Translations under genes and position numbers: made by a program
Part shown: in pieces, positions 15,967-23,441 of the stretch
Numbering within the stretch: the stretch's first letter is position 1
Layout: every line of letters begins with the position of its first letter
NCBI GenBank assembly: GCA_964368815.1
Contig: CAYJDA010000031.1
Coordinates: 1-26,921, forward strand
Direction: 5' to 3'
From: CAYJBH01 sp964368815
GTDB taxonomy: Bacteria > Bacillota > Clostridia > Oscillospirales > Ruminococcaceae
Length of the DNA stretch: 26,921 nt
Notes under the pieces: generated by a model
The model's input: the letters and a program-made list of their open reading frames with translations, nothing else
Databases searched by the model: none
Told to the model about the DNA's origin: nothing

Positions 15967-16794
15967 CTAACCCTTAATTCCGCTACTTGCAACACCGGCA
16001 ATAAAGTGTTTTTGGAATATTATGAAAACCAGTATCATAGGAATAACCGTCATAACCGCGCCAGCCATCTGGGATGGAAATTCTATGGTAGTGGAGCCTG
16101 CAAGCCTTGCAAGGGTAGGGGCAAGCGTCATCTTATCAGGCGATGTTGTTATGATTAGTGGCCACATAAAGTTGTTCCATGCATACTTAGAGGTAAAGAT
16201 GATAAGTGCGACTATGCCACTCTTGGTTAGAGGTAGCATAATGCGAAGGTAGATGTTAAATCTGTTACATCCATCGATGATTGCCGATTCTTCCAGCTCA
16301 GCCGGTAAAGCCATAAAATATTGTCTCATTAAAAAGGTGCCGAAAACGCTAAACAAGCTTGGCAGAACAAGCCCTCCCATGGAATCGAGCAGACCTAAGT
16401 TTTGAACGATTAAATACTGCGGAATAATAAAAATCTGTGAGGGTATCATAAGAACAGACAAAAGAATTACAAAAATAATGTTTTTATACGGAAATCTAAT
16501 CCTTGCAAAGCCATAACCGGCCATGCTACAGAATATGAACTGGCCTGCCACGATTATCAAGGTTGATATTATCGTGTTAATAAACGATGAAATAAACGGA
16601 AGAATGGTTATAACCCTTACGTATGCATCAAAGCTAAAGCTTTCCGGCAACATTTCGGGTGGAACCTGCATGGATTCAAGCGGCGTTTTAAAGCTGGTTA
16701 AAACCATCCATACAAAGGGAAACACACTAATTACAATGCCGGAACATAAAATAATATGTAGAATTATTGAACTTGTTAAATTTTGCTTCTTCAC
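15967..16794 (-). CDS. ABC sugar transporter permease, MalG type
   Basis: One of the two membrane subunits of a CUT1-type carbohydrate importer. The 275-residue protein has six predicted membrane segments and the EAA loop that docks the ATPase, EESAIIDGCNRFNIYLRIML followed by PLTKS (about residues 183-207). The early block FPFVWMVLTSFKT is typical of MalG-like proteins. It starts with GTG, with a perfect AGGAGG seven bases upstream (16802-16807). It is the last gene of the minus-strand sugar operon, 77 bp after the MalF-type gene. No ATPase gene follows, so a shared MsmK/MalK-type ATPase encoded elsewhere is probably used. No clear terminator is seen in the 82 bp to the converging membrane-protein gene. 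Confidence 0.93.
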   Translation of the reverse strand: MKKQNLTSSIILHIILCSGIVISVFPFVWMVLTSFKTPLESMQVPPEMLPESFSFDAYVRVITILPFISSFINTIISTLIIVAGQFIFCSMAGYGFARIRFPYKNIIFVILLSVLMIPSQIFIIPQYLIVQNLGLLDSMGGLVLPSLFSVFGTFLMRQYFMALPAELEESAIIDGCNRFNIYLRIMLPLTKSGIVALIIFTSKYAWNNFMWPLIITTSPDKMTLAPTLARLAGSTTIEFPSQMAGAVMTVIPMILVFIIFQKHFIAGVASSGIKG

Positions 16795-16871
16795 AACAAA
16801 ACCTCCTATAACTAACTTACGATTTGTGGATATCTTAATCGAATGAGCTAACTCTTAGCAATACGATAATC

Positions 16872-17792
16872 TTAGCTGTAATGTACCCACTTTTTCTGGC
16901 CGTACATCTGCAACACGGTAACTCCCATAATAATTAAGAAAACAACCATGGCGATAGCCGATGCATAACCTTTATATCCGTAGTTAAAAGCTTCGTTATA
17001 GAAAAGAACAATAACCGTTTCAGCCGACTCGAAGGCAGGACTGGTGGTCGGTATCATCATATAGATAACATCGAAAACCTGAAATGCGCTGATAAGAGCG
17101 GTAACGATAACGAAAAACAGCGATGGACTTAGCAGAGGTATAGTAATTTTAAAGAATTGTACAATACCGTTTGCACCGTCGAGTGATGCTGCTTCATACA
17201 TTGAATCGGGAATATTCTGAAGACCTGCAAGTAGAATAACCATACTGTGGCCGACTGCCATCCACACGCCTACGATAACTATCATCAAAGGCGCTGTTTC
17301 GGCATCAGACAACCAGCTGCGACCCTCTATGCCAAAGAAGGAAAGGAAATGGTTAAGGATACCAAAACTTCCGTTAAAGATCCATGACCAAACTATAGCA
17401 ATAGCGGCCGGCATTGTTACCGTTGGTATAAAATAAATGGTTCTGTATATCGAACTTCCGCGAAGGCCGCGGTTAAGCATCGCAGCAAGAACGGTGGCTA
17501 AAATAACCTGCGCCGGAACTGCAAGTAGAACGTATCTGATGGTGTTGCCCAAAACCCTATAAAAGTCTTCGTCACCAATTAATTTTTGATAGTTGTCGGG
17601 ACCAAGCCATTCCATCTGATTAAAAACATCCACCTCAGAAAAGCTAAACACAATACCCTGCAAAAACGGAAAAATATAAAAAACACCAATACCGATTGTG
17701 AGAGGCAGAATAAAAAAGAAGCCCCACATTGCGTCGGCCGTTCTGTATGTAAATTTCCTCCCATTCGAAGATTTGGTTTTCGTTTTACTCAT
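16872..17792 (-). CDS. ABC sugar transporter permease, MalF type
   Basis: The partner membrane subunit of the carbohydrate importer, 306 residues with about six membrane segments. It has the MalF/LacF-like start FFILPLTIGIGVFYIFPFLQ, and the EAA loop YEAASLDGANGIVQFFKITI followed by PLLSP (about 200-224). The length is typical for the short CUT1 permeases of Firmicutes that lack the large MalF periplasmic loop. It is preceded by GGAG-rich ribosome binding sequence and by two strong hairpins separating it from the binding-protein gene, which should lower its expression relative to that gene. The substrate is inferred from the neighbours (sulfatase, oxidoreductase) to be a sulfated saccharide. 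Confidence 0.93.
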   Translation of the reverse strand: MSKTKTKSSNGRKFTYRTADAMWGFFFILPLTIGIGVFYIFPFLQGIVFSFSEVDVFNQMEWLGPDNYQKLIGDEDFYRVLGNTIRYVLLAVPAQVILATVLAAMLNRGLRGSSIYRTIYFIPTVTMPAAIAIVWSWIFNGSFGILNHFLSFFGIEGRSWLSDAETAPLMIVIVGVWMAVGHSMVILLAGLQNIPDSMYEAASLDGANGIVQFFKITIPLLSPSLFFVIVTALISAFQVFDVIYMMIPTTSPAFESAETVIVLFYNEAFNYGYKGYASAIAMVVFLIIMGVTVLQMYGQKKWVHYS

Positions 17793-17831
17793 ATTACTCC
17801 ACTCCTCTCCATAATTATTAGTTAAAAAGTA

Positions 17832-17869
17832 TAGTCGTTAGGCGATGAATCAAACACGCCTAACGACTA
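17832..17869 (-). promoter_or_regulatory. 13-bp-stem hairpin before the permease genes
   Basis: TAGTCGTTAGGCG (17832-17844) is perfectly complementary to 17857-17869, with a 12-nt loop. On the minus strand it is followed after a few bases by TTTTT. It is probably a leaky terminator or RNA-stability element that sets the binding protein to permease ratio. Confidence 0.7.
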
Positions 17870-17871
17870 CA

Positions 17872-17908
17872 CTGCCGGTATATTAATAAACTATTAGCAT
17901 ACCGGCAG
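17872..17908 (-). promoter_or_regulatory. 10-bp-stem hairpin just after the binding-protein gene
   Basis: CTGCCGGTAT (17872-17881) is perfectly complementary to 17899-17908, with a 17-nt loop. It starts 13 bases after the binding-protein stop codon, with no T-tract, and sits next to a second hairpin. A 3'-protecting stem for the binding-protein mRNA is the likeliest role. Confidence 0.65.
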
Positions 17909-17921
17909 CAAAATTTAAGGT

Positions 17922-19247
17922 TTAGCCGCCAAGAAGGTCGTTACCATCGGCTTCGATAGAGGCAAGTGCATCAGCCACAGTGATATCACCGGCGTAAGCC
18001 TGTTTTAGGTACTCTGTTTGGATATCGTTAATCTGTGTTGCAACATCGCTACGCGGTAACATTGTTGCAATTTCTGTTTTGCTTGTGTAGGCAGCAGTGT
18101 TATACTGAGGATATGCTTCTTCATAGATAGAAGATACAGCAGAGTGAGAAGCAATGAAGGTAGCGCCGAATGCCTGAGCACTCATGCCCTCTTCGGTTGC
18201 GATAAATGCAAGGAAGTCTCCAACAGCTTCAGGGTTCTCGGTGTTTGCATAGGAGCAGAAGCCAAGTCCGTTAATAACGTTGCCTTCGTTTCCGTTAAAG
18301 GTTGGAAGTTCGATACAGTTAACTTTGTCACCAAAGCCTTCTGTAGTGGCGTATGTAGGTGTAACCCAAGCGCCGGCCCAGTTCATTGCAAGTGCACCGG
18401 ACATAAACAGCTGGTCAGCAGTTGTGTCGGTTAGAGTCTCGAGAGTCGGTGAAATGCCGTCAGCGATAAGATCAACCCAAGCCTGGATCGCCTCTTCAAC
18501 CTCTGGAGTGTTCATTGCGATAGACATACCGTCGTCGCTTAGAATCTGTCCACCGTTAGCATAAATTGTGTTGTAGTAACAAGTCTGGTATGAAAGCGGA
18601 GCTGCCATGCCGTAGATGCCTGCATCGGTATCAGTTAAACGGCCTGCTATGTCAACCATGTCTTCCCATGTCCAGTCTTCCTGTGGGTATGGCTCGCCTG
18701 CAGCGTCAAAGAGCTCCATGTTATACCATACAGCGATTGTATCATAGTCCTTCGGAATACCATACTGAACGCCATCGTAGTTATACAGATCTATTAGAGG
18801 CTGAGGGAATACCGACATATCAACATTGTTATCTGCGATAACATCGTCGATAGGCATTAACATGCCACCCTTAGCAAAAGGAACAATGTTGTTAACGTTT
18901 AGCCAGAAAACGTCAGGTGCTGTTCCGCCTGCTGCTGCAGCCTGTAACTTTGTGAAGTACTCGTTGCCGGTGTAAGGTGTACTCTGAACCTCGATGGTTA
19001 CGTGTGGGTTTGTTGCGATGTAGGCATCAGCTAGGCTTTCCATAGCAGGAATTTGACCTTCATTCCACATACCTAGAGCTAAAGAAACCTCTTCAGCAGG
19101 CTCCTCTGTTTCTTCTTCTTCAGCTGTAGCTGGTTCTTCGCTTGCTGCTTCCGGAGCCGGTTCGGCTGTTTCGGCCTCCTGTGCACATCCCGCAAGAAGT
19201 GCAAAGCTCATTACGATTGCTAATAATAGCGATAATAATTTCTTCAT
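17922..19247 (-). CDS. Sugar ABC transporter substrate-binding lipoprotein
   Basis: An extracytoplasmic solute-binding protein that delivers sugar to the permease pair. The start is set at the second ATG (19245-19247), because GGAGG lies just before it and overlaps the upstream in-frame ATG. The 441-residue protein then begins with a lipoprotein signal, MKKLLSLLLA...ALLAGC, with the lipid-modified Cys21. A Glu/Ala/Pro-rich acidic linker (about 23-53) follows, then a family-1 binding fold with FTKLQAAAAGGTAPDVFWLN, typical of CUT1 sugar binders, and GALAMNWAGAW later. It lies 57 bp downstream of the sulfatase gene and upstream of the permeases. Its ligand is unknown; a sulfated mono- or oligosaccharide is an inference from context. 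Confidence 0.92.
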   Translation of the reverse strand: MKKLLSLLLAIVMSFALLAGCAQEAETAEPAPEAASEEPATAEEEETEEPAEEVSLALGMWNEGQIPAMESLADAYIATNPHVTIEVQSTPYTGNEYFTKLQAAAAGGTAPDVFWLNVNNIVPFAKGGMLMPIDDVIADNNVDMSVFPQPLIDLYNYDGVQYGIPKDYDTIAVWYNMELFDAAGEPYPQEDWTWEDMVDIAGRLTDTDAGIYGMAAPLSYQTCYYNTIYANGGQILSDDGMSIAMNTPEVEEAIQAWVDLIADGISPTLETLTDTTADQLFMSGALAMNWAGAWVTPTYATTEGFGDKVNCIELPTFNGNEGNVINGLGFCSYANTENPEAVGDFLAFIATEEGMSAQAFGATFIASHSAVSSIYEEAYPQYNTAAYTSKTEIATMLPRSDVATQINDIQTEYLKQAYAGDITVADALASIEADGNDLLGG

Positions 19248-19304
19248 AGTTTCCTCCATAAAAATTTCTTATATCAAATTAACAATAAATGTTAATCTAA
19301 TTCT

Positions 19305-20813
19305 TTATGCTGTGGAAATACGCGGCATAGATTTGGATTCTCTTCCAAGATCAGCACATATGTAACTGTGTAACATTTCAGCGCGTATATCGGCATATTT
19401 TTTATTATACCACATGTTGTCAAGTTCTCCCGGATCTTTTTCTAAATCATATAGTTCACCCTGCGATTTATCAAGATAAACAACCAGCTTATACTTTTCG
19501 TCTACATATGCCCTAAGCTGTACGGTTCCATGCTCGTGATGATGCTCACAAATAATACTGTCTCGTGCGGCTACACCATTGTTTTTCCAGCTTTCTTTCT
19601 GGCTTACTCCGGTCATATGGTATGGAACTTCAATCCCCAAAGCATCCAAGAAAGTAGGCGTAAAATCTACAAGGGACTGCAAATTATCATTAATTTTACC
19701 CTCGGCAACCAATCCTGGGCAACGAGCTATCATCGGAACCTTAATCATGTCTTCATAAAGGAATGGTCCCTTTGCGTGTAACCCGTGTTGTCCAAAAAAG
19801 TGGCCATGGTCTGTAGTGAACACTACGAGTGTATCTTCTGCCAATCCAAGCTCTTCAAGCCGATCTAATATCTGACCGATATACTTGTCCATCATGGAGA
19901 CCATGCCGTAATATGTCTGCATGTTTTTCTTAGGGTCATCTTTAGGGTTCAGATGGCTGTGTACACCATGTAGGTAATGCCCCGAACTCTTGTAGTTGCT
20001 AAAATCGGGGTTTTGTTGTTGAGTAAGTTTATGCATTGTCGGACTATTATTATGCTCGCCATCCACCGCCTGCGGCAGAGATAGCTCACAGTCGCTATAC
20101 ATGGTATCCCAAGGAGATGGAACAAGATACGGCGGGTGAGGGTCAAAAAAGCTTGACCATAAAAAGAATGGCTTGTTTTGTTCTTTATAGTCTTGAATAA
20201 GGCTACAACTACGTTCTGCAATCCAGCTGTTATAGTGGAATTCTTCCGGTATATCCCAGTGGTGTAGTTGATCCGGAGACATGGTACCTGTAGGAGAAAG
20301 GTAATAATCTCGCCAGTTAGAAAGTCCTTTTTCCTCCATCCAGATAGCGTAATGCTGTCCAACTAAAAACTCGTTAGTATGGTTACGAGCAAGCTCTACA
20401 TGGTCGAATCCGTAGAACGGCCCATGAAAGTTTCTCCAATAATCAAGATCCTGAAGTAACGGCATTGATTCAATTGAGCTATATTCCTCAGTGGACTTCA
20501 CTGGCTGAAAATGAGCTTTTCCTACCAGCGCGGTTGCAAAATCTTTCTCTTTTAGATAATCGCCAATCGTCGGAACATTTTCAGGAAGTTTAGTTCCAAG
20601 CGTCCAACCTCCATGCTGCGATGGATATAATCCGGTAATTATGCTCGCCCTCGTCGGTGTGCAAGTTGGGTTAGGGCAGTAAGCTCTCGAAAACAAGGTT
20701 CCCTGCTTCGCAAGCCTGTCAAGATTTGGGGTTTTTATCTCAGGATTTGTTAACCCTATAGTATTAAAATGTTGTTGATCACTCGTTATTAACAATATGT
20801 TTTTGCAGTTCAT
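19305..20813 (-). CDS. Cytoplasmic sulfatase (formylglycine type, Cys form)
   Basis: A type I sulfatase that hydrolyses sulfate esters. The maturation motif CTPTR (residues 51-55) carries the Cys that must be oxidised to formylglycine; it is followed by ASIITGLYPSQHG. Metal-binding residues are visible as ITSDQQH (early Asp) and TTDHGHFFGQHG. There is no signal peptide, so the enzyme should work inside the cell on an imported substrate. The frame reaches an ATG four codons upstream, but that ATG has no ribosome binding site, while GAGG (20820-20823) lies six bases before the ATG at 20813; the resulting N terminus MNCKNILLITSDQ is typical. The 502-residue protein follows the oxidoreductase gene by 15 bp. 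A maturase (anSME in anaerobes) must be encoded elsewhere. Confidence 0.92.
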   Translation of the reverse strand: MNCKNILLITSDQQHFNTIGLTNPEIKTPNLDRLAKQGTLFSRAYCPNPTCTPTRASIITGLYPSQHGGWTLGTKLPENVPTIGDYLKEKDFATALVGKAHFQPVKSTEEYSSIESMPLLQDLDYWRNFHGPFYGFDHVELARNHTNEFLVGQHYAIWMEEKGLSNWRDYYLSPTGTMSPDQLHHWDIPEEFHYNSWIAERSCSLIQDYKEQNKPFFLWSSFFDPHPPYLVPSPWDTMYSDCELSLPQAVDGEHNNSPTMHKLTQQQNPDFSNYKSSGHYLHGVHSHLNPKDDPKKNMQTYYGMVSMMDKYIGQILDRLEELGLAEDTLVVFTTDHGHFFGQHGLHAKGPFLYEDMIKVPMIARCPGLVAEGKINDNLQSLVDFTPTFLDALGIEVPYHMTGVSQKESWKNNGVAARDSIICEHHHEHGTVQLRAYVDEKYKLVVYLDKSQGELYDLEKDPGELDNMWYNKKYADIRAEMLHSYICADLGRESKSMPRISTA

Positions 20814-20828
20814 GTTTAGCCTCATTGT

Positions 20829-22106
20829 TTACTTGTTACGAAGGTCCTGTGTTTCAATAACTTTTCCATTTTCAAGTCGGGACTGCTCCGCTGCAAGTGC
20901 TACATAATGGCTTTCCAAAGATACTTCCAAGCTTGTTAACGAGCTACTTGTTTGTTCGCCCTTCATTAGGGTGATGAATTCCTTTATAATACCGGCATCT
21001 CCCCCGCCGTGCCCTGAATCCAAATCTTTGGAAACATTATATTTTTCCACTTCTTTTCCAAATTTGTAAAGTGTAATATCTCCTGTATTCATGTCTACGT
21101 CAAGCTCGCCCATGCTTCCCATAAACTTTGCCTGCCGTGTATTAAACTGAGTAAATGCGCTCATGGTAAAGCTCATGGAACTGCCGTCGGTCATTTCAAC
21201 GTTAACAACCTGATAATCAACAACATCGTTACTGCATTTGTAAACACATCTACCATAACGAGTGGTTTTTAACGCTTCGTATATACTTTCAACGGTCGGA
21301 TTTATGGAAAGTACATCGTTGGGCCATCCGGTATTTCCATGCCGTACCCCACGCTGGGGATCTTCTATATAAAATTTTTCAGCATCATAAGGACATGATT
21401 CCTTTGCCTTGCACCCGTCAAGACACATGGCAGTGCTGCCTGCCGGAGCATTCTCCGCTTTAAAATAATGGGTATGACCAAAGGATGATACTCTTTTGCT
21501 GGTTTTATCTGCAAGCCAAAGATATAAATCCATATCATGACAACATTTTTGCAGTATCATTGGGCTTGCATTTTCAGTTTCGCTAAACACACCTCTAACA
21601 AAGCTGTGCGCCTGATGCCAGTGCCCTACATTTTCTATCGCCTGAATGGCAGCAATGTCTCCGATAACTCCGGTAGACAATATTTCTTTTACTTTTTTGT
21701 AGAAGGATGTATATCTTAACACATGACATACTACTACATTAAGTCCGGTCTCCTTAGCAACCTTACTTATCTCCTGACATTCAGCAAGTTCCGGTGATAT
21801 AGGTTTTTCAAGTAATATGTGATAGCCGAGCTTAAGCGCTACTACAGCCTGGCCTACGTGCTGTCTATCCATGGTGGCTATAACTACCGCGTCGGCAAGC
21901 TTCGGTTGCTTTAAAAGCTCCTCACCACTAACAAAACACATTTCACTGTTTAATTTTAACATCTCGGCTACTTCGCTTAACTTATTCTTGTCAGGTTCAG
22001 CAATAGCCACAATTTCCACATCGGCGGATTTTAACAGTTCAGGAAGATATGCTGTTTTCCCTCTGCTACCAAGCCCTATAATAGCAATCTTAATTTTTTC
22101 CGACAT
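20829..22106 (-). CDS. Gfo/Idh/MocA-family oxidoreductase with extra cysteine cluster
   Basis: An NAD(P)-dependent sugar or sugar-derivative dehydrogenase of 425 residues. It shows the Rossmann motif IGLGSRGKTA (10-19), AEPDK at the end of strand 2, the catalytic-domain hallmark LLEKPIS (98-104, EKP) and a later HDMD (190-193) at the usual active-site His/Asp position. Odd for the family is a short insert, CLDGCKAKESCPYDA, with Cys228, Cys232 and Cys238, and a Cys-Cys pair at 188-189, which could bind a metal. It is the first gene of the operon, with AAAGGAG before the ATG. It probably acts on the sugar freed or taken up with the sulfatase and importer encoded downstream. The exact substrate cannot be read from the sequence. 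Confidence 0.88.
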   Translation of the reverse strand: MSEKIKIAIIGLGSRGKTAYLPELLKSADVEIVAIAEPDKNKLSEVAEMLKLNSEMCFVSGEELLKQPKLADAVVIATMDRQHVGQAVVALKLGYHILLEKPISPELAECQEISKVAKETGLNVVVCHVLRYTSFYKKVKEILSTGVIGDIAAIQAIENVGHWHQAHSFVRGVFSETENASPMILQKCCHDMDLYLWLADKTSKRVSSFGHTHYFKAENAPAGSTAMCLDGCKAKESCPYDAEKFYIEDPQRGVRHGNTGWPNDVLSINPTVESIYEALKTTRYGRCVYKCSNDVVDYQVVNVEMTDGSSMSFTMSAFTQFNTRQAKFMGSMGELDVDMNTGDITLYKFGKEVEKYNVSKDLDSGHGGGDAGIIKEFITLMKGEQTSSSLTSLEVSLESHYVALAAEQSRLENGKVIETQDLRNK

Positions 22107-22155
22107 ACCGTCTCCTTTATTTATTTTTTGAAATATTAACCAATTTAATAATAAA

Positions 22156-22184
22156 ATTATATAAAATGATAGTAAAATTTAAAA
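22156..22184 (-). promoter_or_regulatory. Probable activator-dependent promoter of the sulfatase/ABC operon
   Basis: On the minus strand TTTTAA (22184-22179) and TATAAT (22161-22156) are 17 bp apart. The -10 is perfect and the -35 poor, as in promoters needing an activator. A GGACAA box lies just upstream of the -35. Confidence 0.5.
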
Positions 22185-22191
22185 GGGTTTA

Positions 22192-22243
22192 TTGTCCGAA
22201 AAAGTTGCATTTTTGTCCAAAAACTGTTACAATATTGTTACAA
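22192..22243. promoter_or_regulatory. Direct-repeat operator candidates for the AraC-type regulator
   Basis: TTGTCC occurs at 22192-22197 and 22213-22218, each followed by an A-run, exactly 21 bp apart (two helical turns). TGTTACAA occurs at 22225-22232 and 22236-22243, 11 bp apart (one turn). AraC-family proteins often bind direct repeats about 21 bp apart next to the -35. Here the near box ends 8 bp from the operon's -35. Confidence 0.5.
22205..22233 (+). promoter_or_regulatory. Probable promoter of the AraC-type regulator
   Basis: TTGCAT (22205-22210) and TACAAT (22228-22233) are separated by 17 bp. One TTGTCC box lies in the spacer, so the regulator could repress its own gene. Confidence 0.5.
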
Positions 22244-22278
22244 AACTATAAAACTAAGACACAAATAGAGGTGATTAT

Positions 22279-23226
22279 ATGCAGTATACCGGTGTTAAAT
22301 TGGAAAAATTGCTTAATATTGACGAGTTAATAATGATTCATTACTTTGAATATACTCAGGAAATAGTATTTGATGGAGAACGCCATAATTTTTGGGAATT
22401 TGTTTATGTAGATAATGATAGCATACTTATATATTCCGACGGAGATGAAAGGTTGGTGAAATCAGGTGAAGTTATATTTCATAAACCGAATGAACATCAT
22501 GGGTTAAAGGCTTTAGATGGAACAAATCCAAACTTGATTATTATTTCTTTTGTGTGCAAAAGCGAAATAATGAAACATTTTAATAGGCTACATACACGAG
22601 TGGAAAGCGCAGAAAAAGTTCTTTTACATAAAATATTGCATGAAACAAAGCTTACCTTTAAAAATTCTATACACGAACCTGTTGAAAACGCATTAATGAT
22701 AAAACGAGAAAATGCTATCCCTGGCGGAGAACAGCTAATAAAACTGTATTTAGAACAATTTCTTATCGGCTTATATCGTTATAGTTTAAAGGATACAAAC
22801 TTCACCAATGTGTCAGGTAATCTTAGTTTTATGTTACCTCAGAGCAAAAACCCGTATATTTCCGAAACACTGGTGCTGTTAAACAATAGTATAGCAGGAC
22901 GTCTAAAGGTAGCTGAAATATCTCAAGCAATAGGAATAGGTCGCTCTAGACTTCAGCAACTGTTTTTCGAGGAGTTTGGGTGTGGGGTTTCGGAATATTT
23001 CAATATGCTTAAAGTGGTAGCTGCAAAAAATCTTTTACGCTCTACGTCTGTAGATATTAATGAGATAGCTGACAAACTTGGATTTTCTTCAACGGCATAT
23101 TTTTCGAGGTGTTTTAAAAAAACTTTTGGTATCACACCTTCTCGCTATAGAAAATCGGTTTATGATGCTACCGAAGGCGCTAGCGACTTAACCCGCCTTA
23201 AAAAGCAGGACGATTCATTATTATAA
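22279..23226 (+). CDS. AraC-family transcriptional regulator
   Basis: A 315-residue regulator with an N-terminal cupin-like ligand-binding half (about 20-110, including NEHHGLKALDG) and a C-terminal AraC DNA-binding domain (about 205-300). The two helix-turn-helix units are seen as VAEISQAIGIGRSRLQQLFF and INEIADKLGFSSTAYFSRCF, ending in the family signature KKTFGITPSRYRK. AGAGGTGAT precedes the ATG. It is divergent from the oxidoreductase-sulfatase-ABC operon and most likely controls it in response to the imported sugar or a breakdown product. The shared 172-bp intergenic region contains direct repeats at suitable spacing. Cytoplasmic; no membrane sensor part is present. Confidence 0.94.
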   Translation: MQYTGVKLEKLLNIDELIMIHYFEYTQEIVFDGERHNFWEFVYVDNDSILIYSDGDERLVKSGEVIFHKPNEHHGLKALDGTNPNLIIISFVCKSEIMKHFNRLHTRVESAEKVLLHKILHETKLTFKNSIHEPVENALMIKRENAIPGGEQLIKLYLEQFLIGLYRYSLKDTNFTNVSGNLSFMLPQSKNPYISETLVLLNNSIAGRLKVAEISQAIGIGRSRLQQLFFEEFGCGVSEYFNMLKVVAAKNLLRSTSVDINEIADKLGFSSTAYFSRCFKKTFGITPSRYRKSVYDATEGASDLTRLKKQDDSLL

Positions 23227-23231
23227 CATAA

Positions 23232-23270
23232 ATTCCAATAGCTCCGGCAACGCCGGAGCTCATATAATTA
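23232..23270. repeat. Single copy of the hairpin repeat, between convergent genes
   Basis: The core ATTCCAATAGCTCC is shared with the cluster at 1-273. A perfect 9-bp stem with loop AAC spans 23240-23260. It lies 13 bp after the AraC-type gene and 7 bp after the RHH gene, whose stop codon is at the repeat end. It may act as a two-way terminator, though neither side has a clean T-tract. Confidence 0.7.
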
Positions 23271-23441
23271 TTCTTTATCTTTGTAGAGTTCGGGGTAACG
23301 TTTTTTTACTGCTTCAGTAAGCAGATATTCAATTTGCCCGTTAACCGAACGAAACTCATCTTCTGCCATACGGTTTATTCTTTCATATAGCTGTGGTGGC
23401 AGACGCAGCAGTAACTGCTTTTTTTCATTTTTGCCGGCCAT
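23268..23441 (-). CDS. Small ribbon-helix-helix (Arc/CopG-like) DNA-binding protein
   Basis: A 57-residue protein with the RHH layout: the strand KKQLLLRLPPQLYERI (residues 7-22), a first helix RINRMAEDEF (21-30), then SVNGQIEYLLTEAVKKR (32-48) as the second helix with the SxNxxI pattern of Arc-type proteins. Such proteins bind DNA as dimers through the beta strand. Its ATG overlaps the stop codon of the SPFH gene by one base (TAATG), so the two are translationally coupled. Two 10-bp palindromes on the promoter of this pair are natural operator candidates, which would make the protein an autorepressor. There is no toxin gene beside it; a plain antitoxin role is not supported. It ends in a hairpin repeat. 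Confidence 0.88.
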   Translation of the reverse strand: MAGKNEKKQLLLRLPPQLYERINRMAEDEFRSVNGQIEYLLTEAVKKRYPELYKDKE

